DNA of 64,000 nucleotides, taken from NCBI RefSeq assembly GCF_008271365.1, contig NZ_CP043430.1, positions 1,984,001-2,048,000 of the forward strand. Reading direction: 5' to 3'. Every line of letters begins with the position of its first letter. Position 1 is the stretch's first letter. This document shows, one piece after another, positions 47,899-55,711 of this stretch. This DNA comes from Microbacterium sp. 1S1 (GTDB taxonomy: Bacteria > Actinomycetota > Actinomycetes > Actinomycetales > Microbacteriaceae). The notes under the pieces were generated by a model. The model did no database searches. It worked only from the letters and a program-made list of their open reading frames with translations, and was not told where the DNA came from. Position numbers and translations under genes: made by a program.

Positions 47899-48948
47899 GT
47901 GCTCGATCCCGCCGTCTGGCTCGACGTTCCACAGGAGGTCTCGACCGGGTCCCTGCCCGGGTGGGGGCGCGTCGATGAGCTGGTCCGCGAGGCGCACGCC
48001 CGGTATGCGGGCGAGGTCTCCGGGCGGGTGGCGGACTACATCCCGGTCCTCGCCGCTGTCGATCCGGAGCTGTTCGGCCTCGCGGTGATCGAGGTGGGCG
48101 GCGGTATCCATGACGCCGGGGACGCGCTGCACCCCTTCACCATCCAGTCGATCTCGAAGATGTTCGTCTACGCGCTGGCGATCCAGGAGCACGGCCACGA
48201 GAGGGTCCGCGAGATCGTGGGGGTCAACAACACCGGGCTCGCCTTCAACTCGGTCGTGGCACTGGAGCTCAACGACGGGCATCCGCGCAACCCGATGGTC
48301 AACGCCGGGGCGATCGCGACCACGGCGCTGATGCCCGGCGCCACCGCGGTGGAGCAGTGGGAGCGCGTCCGCGAGGGGCTGTCCGCATTCGCCGGACGAC
48401 CGCTGAGCCTGGACGGCGAGGTCTACGCGTCCGAAGCGGGGTCGAACGAGCGCAACCGTGCCCTGGGCTGGCTGCTACGCAGCTACGGGCGCCTCGCCGG
48501 CGACCCGGACGAGATCGTCGACGTCTACACCCGCCAGTGTGCGCTGTCCGTGACCGCGCACGATCTCGCCGTCATGGGAGCCACGCTCGCCGACGGCGGA
48601 GTGAACCCGGTGAGCGGCGAGAGAGTGGTCTCCGCGGACGTCTGTCGCGACACGCTGTCCGTCGTCGCGGCGAGCGGGCTGTACGAGCGGTCGGGCGACT
48701 GGCTGTTCGAGATCGGTCTGCCCGCGAAGTCCGGGGTCGCCGGCGGGATCGTCGCCGTCTCTCCGGGCAAGGGCGCCGTCGCGGGGTTCTCGCCCCGGCT
48801 GGACGAGGCGGGCAACTCGATCCGGTCGCAGATGGCGATCGGTCACCTGTCGCGGTCGCTGGGGCTGAACCTGTTCGCCTCCGCGCCCGCCCGCGAGCAC
48901 AACGGCGAGGCGGACGTATCGCCGTCGACGGAAGGAGAACCTTCATGA
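47899..48948 (+). CDS. glsA: Glutaminase
   Basis: A 349-aa serine-dependent beta-lactamase-like glutaminase converting glutamine to glutamate and ammonia. Start GTG 47899 follows GAGGAGGAG; GTG 47896 is an alternative. FTIQSISKMFVYALAI carries the catalytic SxxK; further family blocks are VNNTGLAFNSVVALELN, PRNPMVNAGAIATTAL, ASEAGSNERNRALGWLL, TRQCALSVTAHDLAVMGATLADGGVNP and GLPAKSGVAGGIVAVSPGKGAVAGFSPRLDEAGNS. It overlaps the downstream MFS gene by four bases, suggesting joint expression. Confidence 0.95.
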   Translation: MLDPAVWLDVPQEVSTGSLPGWGRVDELVREAHARYAGEVSGRVADYIPVLAAVDPELFGLAVIEVGGGIHDAGDALHPFTIQSISKMFVYALAIQEHGHERVREIVGVNNTGLAFNSVVALELNDGHPRNPMVNAGAIATTALMPGATAVEQWERVREGLSAFAGRPLSLDGEVYASEAGSNERNRALGWLLRSYGRLAGDPDEIVDVYTRQCALSVTAHDLAVMGATLADGGVNPVSGERVVSADVCRDTLSVVAASGLYERSGDWLFEIGLPAKSGVAGGIVAVSPGKGAVAGFSPRLDEAGNSIRSQMAIGHLSRSLGLNLFASAPAREHNGEADVSPSTEGEPS

Positions 48949-50570
48949 CGCGCACTGCCCCCGCGGCCGCGAAGACGTCCTGGCTGCCGATGGTCAGCCT
49001 GTTCCTGGCGCAGGTGCTCATGTCGTTCAACGTCGCGGCGCTGCCGATCTCGCTCGGCGGCATGGTGAGCGACTTCGGAGTGCCGCCGACCGTCGCCAGC
49101 ACGACGATCGTGATGTACGGTCTCGCGGTCGCGGCGCTCGTCATGACGGGAGCCAAGCTCGGGCAGCGCGTCGGCTGGGTGCTGATCTTCCGCATCGTCG
49201 TCGCGCTCTTCGCGGGATCGGCCGTCATGATGCTGCTCGCGCCGACCGTCTGGTGGGCGATAGCCGGGCAGGCCGTGGCGGGCGCGGCGGCGGCGATCAT
49301 CGTCCCCTCGATCGTGGCCCTCATCGCGGAGAACTACCGGGGGCCGCAGCAGGCCACCGCGATCGGCGCGATCGGCTCGGCGCGTGCGATCTCCGGGGTG
49401 AGCGCCTTCCTCATCGGCGGCACGCTGGGCACGCTCGTCGGGTGGCGACCGCTGTTCATCCTCGTCCTGGCGATCGCGGTCGCCGTCTTCGCGCTCAGCT
49501 TCACGCTGCGTGGTGATCGCGGTGACGCGGCGATCCGCATCGACCTCGTCGCTGCCCTTCTCATCGGTGCGGCGATCGTACTGCTCACCCTCGGATTCAA
49601 CAACCTCAACAGCTGGGGAGCGCTCGCGGCGGGGCCGTCCGCGCCGTTCTCCGTCCTGGGGCTCTCGCCGGCGCCGGTCTTCATCGTGGCGGGCATCATG
49701 CTGGGTCAGGGGTTCTTCCTGTGGACGCGGCGACGGATGGCCGAGGGCAAGGTGCCGCTGATCGACCTCAGCGTGCTGGGCTCGTCCCGGGAGCGCGCGG
49801 CGGTGTACGCGATGTTCATCGTCGTCGCGCTCGAGGCCTGCGTGAACTTCACGATCCCGCTGTACATCCAGATCGTCCAGGGACGTACCCCGTTCGACAC
49901 CTCCCTCGCGATGATGCCGTTCAACCTGACGGTGTTCATCACGGCGACGCTCGTCGTGCGGTTCTACAAGCGCTACCCGCCGCGGACGATCGGCGTCTTC
50001 GGGTTCATCCTCACCACGGCGGCGCTGGTGTGGCTGTCCATCGTCGTGACGAACAACTGGGAGACCGTGCCGACCATCGCCGGGCTGATCGTGTTCGGCA
50101 TCGGTCAGGGCGCCCTCGTCACCCTGGTGTTCAACGTGCTGGTGACCGCGGCCCCCGCCGAGCTCGCGGGCGACGTCGGGTCCCTGCGCGGCACCACGCA
50201 GAACCTCGCCTCGGCCGTCGGGACGGCGCTCGCCGGAGCGCTGCTGGTCTCGCTGCTCGCCCTCAACGTGGGACGGGCGGTCGTGGAGCACCCTGAACTG
50301 CCGCCGTCGCTGGTGTCGCAGGTCGACCTGAACGAGGTGAACTTCATCAGCAATGACGACCTCCGCACGGTGCTGGAGACCACGGACGCGACGCCGGAGC
50401 AGGTCGACGCCGCGGTCGCTGTGAACGAGGAGTCGCGGCTGCGCACGCTCAAGCTCGGCCTCCTGATCCTCGCCGCGGTGAGCGCCCTCGCCATCCTCCC
50501 CGCGTCGCGCCTGCCGCAGTATCGTCCGCACGAGATCCCCGACCCGTCGCCGGCGGGACCGGGGGAGTGA
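48945..50570 (+). CDS. MFS transporter, DHA2-like
   Basis: A 541-aa major facilitator with about 14 segments; ATG 48945 overlaps glsA by four bases (ATGA) and has GAAGGAGAA upstream. LMSFNVAALPISLGGMVSDFGVPPTVASTTIVMYGLAVAALVMTGAKLGQRVG is the first-segment pair, and AISGVSAFLIGGTLGTLVGWRPLF is a motif C-like antiporter stretch. A 60-residue soluble insertion near residues 430-490 (SLVSQVDLNEVNFISNDDL) is unusual. Coupling with glutaminase suggests export or import of an amino-acid product, but this is inference. Confidence 0.88.
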   Translation: MTRTAPAAAKTSWLPMVSLFLAQVLMSFNVAALPISLGGMVSDFGVPPTVASTTIVMYGLAVAALVMTGAKLGQRVGWVLIFRIVVALFAGSAVMMLLAPTVWWAIAGQAVAGAAAAIIVPSIVALIAENYRGPQQATAIGAIGSARAISGVSAFLIGGTLGTLVGWRPLFILVLAIAVAVFALSFTLRGDRGDAAIRIDLVAALLIGAAIVLLTLGFNNLNSWGALAAGPSAPFSVLGLSPAPVFIVAGIMLGQGFFLWTRRRMAEGKVPLIDLSVLGSSRERAAVYAMFIVVALEACVNFTIPLYIQIVQGRTPFDTSLAMMPFNLTVFITATLVVRFYKRYPPRTIGVFGFILTTAALVWLSIVVTNNWETVPTIAGLIVFGIGQGALVTLVFNVLVTAAPAELAGDVGSLRGTTQNLASAVGTALAGALLVSLLALNVGRAVVEHPELPPSLVSQVDLNEVNFISNDDLRTVLETTDATPEQVDAAVAVNEESRLRTLKLGLLILAAVSALAILPASRLPQYRPHEIPDPSPAGPGE

Positions 50571-50573
50571 ACC

Positions 50574-51122
50574 TCAGCGCAGTTCGGAGATGAGGACGGC
50601 GCTCGTGCCGGGCGCGGTCGCCTCGAACACGTGCGCCGCGTCTCCCGCGTACGTCAGATAGTCGCCGGGGTTCAGCACCACCGCCTCGTCGGGCGGGCCG
50701 ACCCGTGCCCGTCCGGCGATGAGGATCACGTGCTCGATGGTGCCCGCGTGGTGGGGGTCGGACCGGCGGGAGTCCCCTGGTTCCGCCTTAATGAGGTAGA
50801 TGTCGCGGCGGGCACCCGGAGGACTCGCGGAGAGGAGCGTGGCGCTGTACGCGGCGGCGGAGGACGGCACCCCCGCGAGGTCGTCGGCGCGGATCAGCGT
50901 CGGGGCGTTGGCCTGTTGGTCGACGAGCACGGCGAAGGGCACGCCGAGCGCGACGCCCAGCGCCCACAGCGTCTCCACGCTCGGATTCCCGGCGCCGCTC
51001 TCGAGCTGGGAGACGGTGGCCTTGGAGATGCCCGCTCTTCTCGCGAGTTCGGAGACGGACAGGTTCGCCGCTTCCCGCTCTCGGCGGAGCGTGCGGGCGA
51101 TGCGTGTGCGGAGATCCTCCAT
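50574..51122 (-). CDS. XRE-cupin transcriptional regulator
   Basis: A 182-aa regulator. An XRE helix-turn-helix lies at about 8-62 (IARTLRREREAANLSVSELARRAGISKATVSQLESGAGNPSVETLWALGVALG) and a cupin domain at about 105-180 (DPHHAGTIEHVILIAGRARVGPPDEAVVLNPGDYLTYAGDAAHVFEA). This is the layout of regulators that sense amino acids or small ligands. It diverges from azlCD over about 100 bp with repeated operator-like sequence, so it most likely controls branched-chain amino acid export. Confidence 0.9.
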   Translation of the reverse strand: MEDLRTRIARTLRREREAANLSVSELARRAGISKATVSQLESGAGNPSVETLWALGVALGVPFAVLVDQQANAPTLIRADDLAGVPSSAAAYSATLLSASPPGARRDIYLIKAEPGDSRRSDPHHAGTIEHVILIAGRARVGPPDEAVVLNPGDYLTYAGDAAHVFEATAPGTSAVLISELR

Positions 51123-51206
51123 GTGTTCATCATGGCAAACGATCGTTCGCTTGACTATCCCGGGCCTTGTGTTCAGAATGATAAGCGTGTGTTCAGTGAA
51201 GCGAAC
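51122..51206. promoter_or_regulatory. Operator region between the cupin regulator and azlC
   Basis: TGTGTTCA occurs three times (51122-51129, 51168-51175, 51188-51195); the last two are 20 bp apart, on one helical face. GTTCGCTT (51145-51152) is matched by AAGCGAAC (51199-51206) in inverted orientation. These fit binding sites for the divergent XRE-cupin regulator. Confidence 0.6.
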
Positions 51207-51226
51207 GGTCTGGCGGGCGGGTTCTC

Positions 51227-51937
51227 GTGACCGCTGAGCGTGAAGTCTGGCGCGAGGCGCTCGGAGTCGTGCTCGCCACCAGCGCCTATGGCGTGTCCTT
51301 CGGTGCGCTCGCCGTCGCCGCCGGACTCGATGTCTGGCAGACGTGTGTGCTCAGCCTGCTGATGTTCACCGGGGGATCGCAGTTCGCTTTCGTCGGGGTG
51401 TTCGCCGCGGGTGGCCTCGCCGCGCTGCCCTCGGCGATCGCGTCGGCCGCGCTTCTGGGGGTGCGCAACGTCGCCTATGGCATGCGCATGTCCCCGCTGA
51501 TCGGCGGCGGGCCGGCGCGACGAGCCGCCGCCGCTCACTTCACGATCGACGAGTCCACCGCTGTGGCCATCGCGCAGGACGACCCACGGCTCCGCCGAGT
51601 GGGATTCTGGGTGACGGGCATCGGGATCTTCCTCGGCTGGAACCTCACGACGCTCGTCGGTGCGCTCGTCGGCGACGTGCTCGGCGATCCGAAGACCTGG
51701 GGTCTGGATGCGGCGGCGGCTGCGGCCTTCCTCGCGCTGCTGTGGCCCCGGCTGCGGCAGCGGCAGGCGGTGGCCGTGGGAATCGCAGCCGCGGTGGTCG
51801 CGGCCGCCCTCACACCGTTCCTCATGCCAGGTCTCCCCGTGCTCGTCGCGGCGCTCGTCGCGATCGTGGTGGGCTGGTTCAACTGGTGGGGGACGTCGCG
51901 ACCGAAGACCGCCGGCGTAGGGGAGAGGCCCGCATGA
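51227..51937 (+). CDS. azlC: AzlC-family branched-chain amino acid exporter subunit
   Basis: A 236-aa membrane protein, GTG start. EVWREALGVVLATSAYGVSFGALAVAAGLDVWQTCVLSLLMFTGGSQFAFVGVFAAGG and ALLGVRNVAYGMRMSPLIGG followed by HFTIDESTAVAIAQ are the AzlC core. With AzlD it exports branched-chain amino acids or analogues in other bacteria. It overlaps azlD by four bases. Confidence 0.92.
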   Translation: MTAEREVWREALGVVLATSAYGVSFGALAVAAGLDVWQTCVLSLLMFTGGSQFAFVGVFAAGGLAALPSAIASAALLGVRNVAYGMRMSPLIGGGPARRAAAAHFTIDESTAVAIAQDDPRLRRVGFWVTGIGIFLGWNLTTLVGALVGDVLGDPKTWGLDAAAAAAFLALLWPRLRQRQAVAVGIAAAVVAAALTPFLMPGLPVLVAALVAIVVGWFNWWGTSRPKTAGVGERPA

Positions 51938-52248
51938 GTCTCTGGAGCGCCATCCTCCTCGCCGCCCTCCTCTGCCTCGCCCTGAAGGCCGCCGGCTACC
52001 TCGTGCCGTCCAAAGTGCTCGAGGCGCCGCGTCCCGCCCGCATCTCCGACCTCCTCACCGTCGCTCTCCTCGCCGCCCTCGTCGCGGTGCAGTCCCTCGG
52101 CGACGGGCAGGCCGTCACTGTCGACGCCCGGGTTCCTGCGCTGCTCGTGGCGGCCGGTCTGCTCTGGATGCGCCAGTCCTTCCTCGTCGTCGTCGCGTCC
52201 GCGGCGCTGGTCGCCGCCCTCCTCCGGCTGTTCGGTCTCGCTGCCTGA
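51934..52248 (+). CDS. azlD: AzlD-family branched-chain amino acid exporter subunit
   Basis: A 104-aa small membrane protein with four hydrophobic segments (LWSAILLAALLCLALKAAGYLVP, RISDLLTVALLAALVAVQSL, ARVPALLVAAGLLWMRQSFLVVVASAALVAALLRLFG). ATGA overlap with azlC. Size and pairing are those of AzlD. The real start is 51934; the frame is open far upstream only because it lies in the azlC antiphase. Confidence 0.92.
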   Translation: MSLWSAILLAALLCLALKAAGYLVPSKVLEAPRPARISDLLTVALLAALVAVQSLGDGQAVTVDARVPALLVAAGLLWMRQSFLVVVASAALVAALLRLFGLAA

Positions 52249-52286
52249 GCAGTCTCGTCACGACGGTGCCCGGGTAGGATCGGGGG

Positions 52287-52697
52287 ATGCGCGTGAAGTG
52301 GGTGTCGAGGGGGCTGTCGTGGGTGGCCGCGGCGCTGGTGGGCGGCGTCTACGGAGTGGCCGGGACCATCGCGCACAGCGTCATGTGGGGCCCGATCCCG
52401 ATCGGTCTCATCGTCGCCGCCGTCGCGTGCGCCGCGATCCTCATCGCCGTGCGGGCCCTCACCCACGACCGAGGTGCGGCGGTGGCCGCCGGCCTCGGGA
52501 TGCTGGGGATGCTCGTGCTGATCTCGGGCGTCGGTCCCGGCGGCTCCGTCGTCGTGCAGGACTCGCTCGCCGGACGCATCTGGACCTACCTCGCGGCCGG
52601 GATCGTCCTGCTCGTCATCGCCTGGCCGTCGTTCTCGCGGCCGCCGGTCCGGCCGTCCGTGCCGTCCTCGGAGGAACCGTCGGTCCACGGGTCGTAG
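52287..52697 (+). CDS. Small four-helix membrane protein
   Basis: A 136-aa protein with four hydrophobic segments (LSWVAAALVGGVYGVAGTIAHS, GLIVAAVACAAILIAVRAL, AAGLGMLGMLVLISGVG, IWTYLAAGIVLLVIAWPS) and a short serine/proline tail. It resembles small conserved membrane proteins found upstream of fdxA in related actinobacteria, perhaps of the DUF6113 type; that label is uncertain. It is nine bases before the fdxA start and probably co-transcribed. Confidence 0.75.
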   Translation: MRVKWVSRGLSWVAAALVGGVYGVAGTIAHSVMWGPIPIGLIVAAVACAAILIAVRALTHDRGAAVAAGLGMLGMLVLISGVGPGGSVVVQDSLAGRIWTYLAAGIVLLVIAWPSFSRPPVRPSVPSSEEPSVHGS

Positions 52698-52706
52698 ACT
52701 GAGGGG

Positions 52707-53027
52707 GTGACGTATGTGATCGCCCTCCCGTGCGTCGATGTCAAGGATCGCGCCTGCATCGACGAGTGCCCCGTTGACTGCATCTACGAGGGCGAACGGT
52801 CGCTCTACATCCACCCCGACGAATGCGTGGACTGCGGGGCCTGCGAGCCGGTGTGCCCCGTGGAGGCGATCTACTACGAAGACGACCTTCCCGACGAGTG
52901 GCAGGACTACTACAGGGCCAACGTCGAGTTCTTCGACGAGATCGGCTCGCCCGGCGGCGCGGCCAAGGTCGGCGTCTATCCGTTCGACCACCCGATCGTC
53001 GCCGCCCTCCCGCCGCAGGGCGAGTAG
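52707..53027 (+). CDS. fdxA: Ferredoxin, 7Fe type
   Basis: A 106-aa ferredoxin, GTG start. CVDVKDRACIDECPVDCIYEG binds one cluster with the CxxC gap altered (C-V-D-V-K-D-R-A-C), and ECVDCGACEPVCPVEAIYYEDDLP carries a full CxxCxxCxxxCP. This is the [3Fe-4S][4Fe-4S] FdxA of actinobacteria. It sits nine bases before dapC, a pairing usual in actinobacteria. Confidence 0.95.
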   Translation: MTYVIALPCVDVKDRACIDECPVDCIYEGERSLYIHPDECVDCGACEPVCPVEAIYYEDDLPDEWQDYYRANVEFFDEIGSPGGAAKVGVYPFDHPIVAALPPQGE

Positions 53028-53036
53028 GCCCGCTCC

Positions 53037-54149
53037 GTGAGCGTCCGCGACCTCGCCGACTATCCCTGGGATGCCGTGGTCCCGTACCGCGAGCGCGCCG
53101 CCCGGCACCCGGATGGTCTCGTCGACCTCTCCGTCGGCTCTCCCGTCGATCCCACGCCGGAGGTCATCCGGACGGCGCTGGCGCAGGCCACCGACGCCCA
53201 CGCCTACCCGCAGACCGTCGGCACGCCGGCACTCCGCGAGGCGATCGTCGACTGGTACGCCCGACGCCGTGGTGTGCCCGACCTCCGGGTCGACAACGTC
53301 CTGCCGACCATCGGGTCAAAGGAACTCGTCGCTCTGCTGCCCACGCTCCTCGGCCTCGGGCCGGGAGATATCGTCGTGCACCCCCGGGTCGCCTACCCGA
53401 CGTACGAGGTCGGTGCGCGGGTCGCGGGAGCGACGCCCGTCGCGTCCGACGACCCGGCGGAATGGCCGGAGGGCGCCAAGCTCATCTGGATCAACACCCC
53501 GGGCAACCCCGACGGCCGTACGTGGACCGTCGACGAGCTGGCCGTAGCCGTGGGGCGGGCGCGGGAGCTGGGCGCGGTGCTGGCCAGCGACGAGTGCTAT
53601 GCCGAGCTGGGCTGGGACGGTCCATGGGCGGAGGAGTCGATCCCGTCGGTCCTCGACCCGCGGGTGACCGGCGGAACGCGGGCGAACCTGCTCAGCGTGT
53701 ACTCGCTGAGCAAGCAGTCCAACCTCGCCGGATACCGGGCGGCGTTCGTGGCGGGCTGCGCGAGGATCGTCGGCGACCTCCTCACCGCGCGAAAGCACCT
53801 CGGGCTCATGCCCCCCGCACCCGTGCAGCACGCCATGGTCGTCGCCCTCGGGGATGAGGCGCACGTGGTGGCGCAGAAGGAGCTCTACCGCGAGCGACGG
53901 GCCCTGCTGCTGCCCGCCGTCGAGGCCGCAGGCTTCCGGATCGACGGCTCGCAGGCCGGGCTCTACCTCTGGGCGACGGAAGACCGCGACGCCTGGGAAT
54001 CGATGGCGCGTCTCGCCGATCTCGGGATCCTCGCCGGTCCCGGGCATTTCTACGGCGCATCCTCGCCCGCGCACGTGCGGCTGTCCTTGACGGCGCCGAC
54101 GGACCGCGTTGCCGAGGCCGCTCGCCGTCTCCGTGCAGGGAATCTGTAG
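53037..54149 (+). CDS. dapC: Succinyldiaminopimelate transaminase
   Basis: A 370-aa fold-type I aminotransferase, GTG start. Blocks include DLSVGSPVDPTPEVIRTALAQA, YPQTVGTPALREAIVDWYARR, HPRVAYPTYEVGARVAGA, WINTPGNPDGRTWTVDEL, ASDECYAELGWDG and the PLP lysine in SVYSLSKQSNLAGYR. Position next to fdxA and presence of dapD and dapE 3-5 kb away support the DapC call in the succinylase lysine pathway. Confidence 0.93.
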   Translation: MSVRDLADYPWDAVVPYRERAARHPDGLVDLSVGSPVDPTPEVIRTALAQATDAHAYPQTVGTPALREAIVDWYARRRGVPDLRVDNVLPTIGSKELVALLPTLLGLGPGDIVVHPRVAYPTYEVGARVAGATPVASDDPAEWPEGAKLIWINTPGNPDGRTWTVDELAVAVGRARELGAVLASDECYAELGWDGPWAEESIPSVLDPRVTGGTRANLLSVYSLSKQSNLAGYRAAFVAGCARIVGDLLTARKHLGLMPPAPVQHAMVVALGDEAHVVAQKELYRERRALLLPAVEAAGFRIDGSQAGLYLWATEDRDAWESMARLADLGILAGPGHFYGASSPAHVRLSLTAPTDRVAEAARRLRAGNL

Positions 54150-54339
54150 GATCCCTCTCTGTTGCGCTGATCCCTTTGGCGGTTGTCACAGTAGGCCGGC
54201 GTGACGGCTAGGCTGTAAAGGCGATTCGGTCGGCACCCGGCCAGGCGCTCCGCGCCCGAGAGATCGCCAGTTCCGGCTTGATCAAGAACTTGCTGACGCC
54301 CGCGACGCCGGGGCGATCAGACAGAAGGAGGAGGTCCGC

Positions 54340-55629
54340 GTGAGCGCTGCGGCAGACCAGACGGCGAAGCTGACGATCGGTGACACCACCGCCGAGTTCC
54401 CCCTGGTGCGCGGTACCGCGGGTCACGACAGCATCGACTTCTCGACGCTGACGCGTCAGACCGGCTACACGGGCCTCGACTACGGCTTCGTCAACACCGC
54501 CTCCACCAAGTCCGACATCACGTTCATCGATGGCGACAAGGGCATTCTGCGTTATCGCGGCTATCCGATCGAGCAGCTCGCCGGAAGCACCAGCTACCTC
54601 GAAGTCGCCTGGCTGCTCATCTACGGTGAGCTGCCGTCCGCGTCGGAGCTGGCCGAGTTCGACGAGAAGATCCGCCGGCACACGCTGCTGCACGAAGACC
54701 TCAAGCGCTTCTTCTCGGCCCTGCCGCATACCGCCCACCCGATGTCGGTGCTGTCCTCGGCCGTCGCCGCCCTGTCGACGTACTACGAGGGCCAGACCGA
54801 CCCGCACAACCCCGAGCATGTCGAACTCAACACCATCCGGATGCTCGCCAAGCTCCCGGTCATCGCGGCCTACGCGCACAAGAAGAGCGTCGGGCAGGCG
54901 TTCCTGTACCCGGACAACTCCCTCGGATTCGTGGAGAACTTCCTGAAGCTCAACTTCGGTGTGAACTCCGAGCCGTACGAGATCAACCCCACGATGGTGA
55001 AGGCTCTCGAACTCCTCCTCATCCTGCACGAGGACCACGAGCAGAACGCGTCGACCTCCACGGTCCGCCTCGTCGGCTCGACGGGCGCCAACCAGTTCGC
55101 CTCCGTCTCCGCCGGCATCCAGGCCCTCTCGGGCCCGCTCCACGGCGGAGCCAACGAGGCCGTCCTCACCATGCTCGGTCAGATCCGCGACTCGGGTCAG
55201 AGCGTCTCGCGGTTCGTCGAGCGGGTGAAGAACAAGGAAGAGGGCGTGAAGCTGATGGGCTTCGGGCACCGGGTCTACAAGAACTACGACCCGCGCGCCA
55301 AGCTCGTGAAGGAAGCGGCCGACGAGGTGCTGGGCTCCCTCGGCGTCACGGACCCGCTGCTGGACCTCGCGAAGGAGCTCGAAGAGATCGCTCTCGCCGA
55401 CGACTACTTCCGCGAGCGTCGTCTGTACCCCAACGTCGACTTCTACACGGGAGTGATCTACAAGGCGATGGGCTTCCCCACGCGCATGTTCACCGTGCTC
55501 TTCGCGATCGGCCGCCTTCCCGGCTGGCTCGCCCAGTGGCGCGAGCTCCAGCTCGACCCGCAGACGAAGATCGGGCGTCCGCAGCAGCTCTACACCGGCT
55601 CGCCGGAGCGCTCCTTCCCGGCACGCTGA
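54340..55629 (+). CDS. gltA: Citrate synthase
   Basis: A 429-aa type II citrate synthase, GTG start with AAGGAGGAGG upstream. Blocks are ITFIDGDKGILRYRGYPIEQLA, LNTIRMLAKLPVIAAYAHKKS, ILHEDHEQNASTSTVRLVGSTGANQFASVSAGI, SGPLHGGANEAVLTML, MGFGHRVYKNYDPRA and NVDFYTGVIYKAMGFPTRMFTVLFAIGRLPGWLAQW. The catalytic histidines and aspartate are intact. First step of the TCA cycle. The 190 bp upstream has no gene and holds its promoter. Confidence 0.97.
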   Translation: MSAAADQTAKLTIGDTTAEFPLVRGTAGHDSIDFSTLTRQTGYTGLDYGFVNTASTKSDITFIDGDKGILRYRGYPIEQLAGSTSYLEVAWLLIYGELPSASELAEFDEKIRRHTLLHEDLKRFFSALPHTAHPMSVLSSAVAALSTYYEGQTDPHNPEHVELNTIRMLAKLPVIAAYAHKKSVGQAFLYPDNSLGFVENFLKLNFGVNSEPYEINPTMVKALELLLILHEDHEQNASTSTVRLVGSTGANQFASVSAGIQALSGPLHGGANEAVLTMLGQIRDSGQSVSRFVERVKNKEEGVKLMGFGHRVYKNYDPRAKLVKEAADEVLGSLGVTDPLLDLAKELEEIALADDYFRERRLYPNVDFYTGVIYKAMGFPTRMFTVLFAIGRLPGWLAQWRELQLDPQTKIGRPQQLYTGSPERSFPAR

Positions 55630-55648
55630 GCATCGCGTCGCCACGGAG

Positions 55649-55682
55649 AAGGCCCCTTCGCACCTCGGTGCGAAGGGGCCTT
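55649..55682. terminator. Bidirectional terminator, gltA / DEAD-box helicase
   Basis: AAGGCCCCTTCGCACC (55649-55664) pairs with 55667-55682; the outer 14 pairs are perfect with a tight loop. It is 19 bases after the gltA stop and 30 before the convergent helicase stop. Confidence 0.85.
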
Positions 55683-55711
55683 CGTCGTCGCAGCGGACGG
55701 GAACCGGGGGA

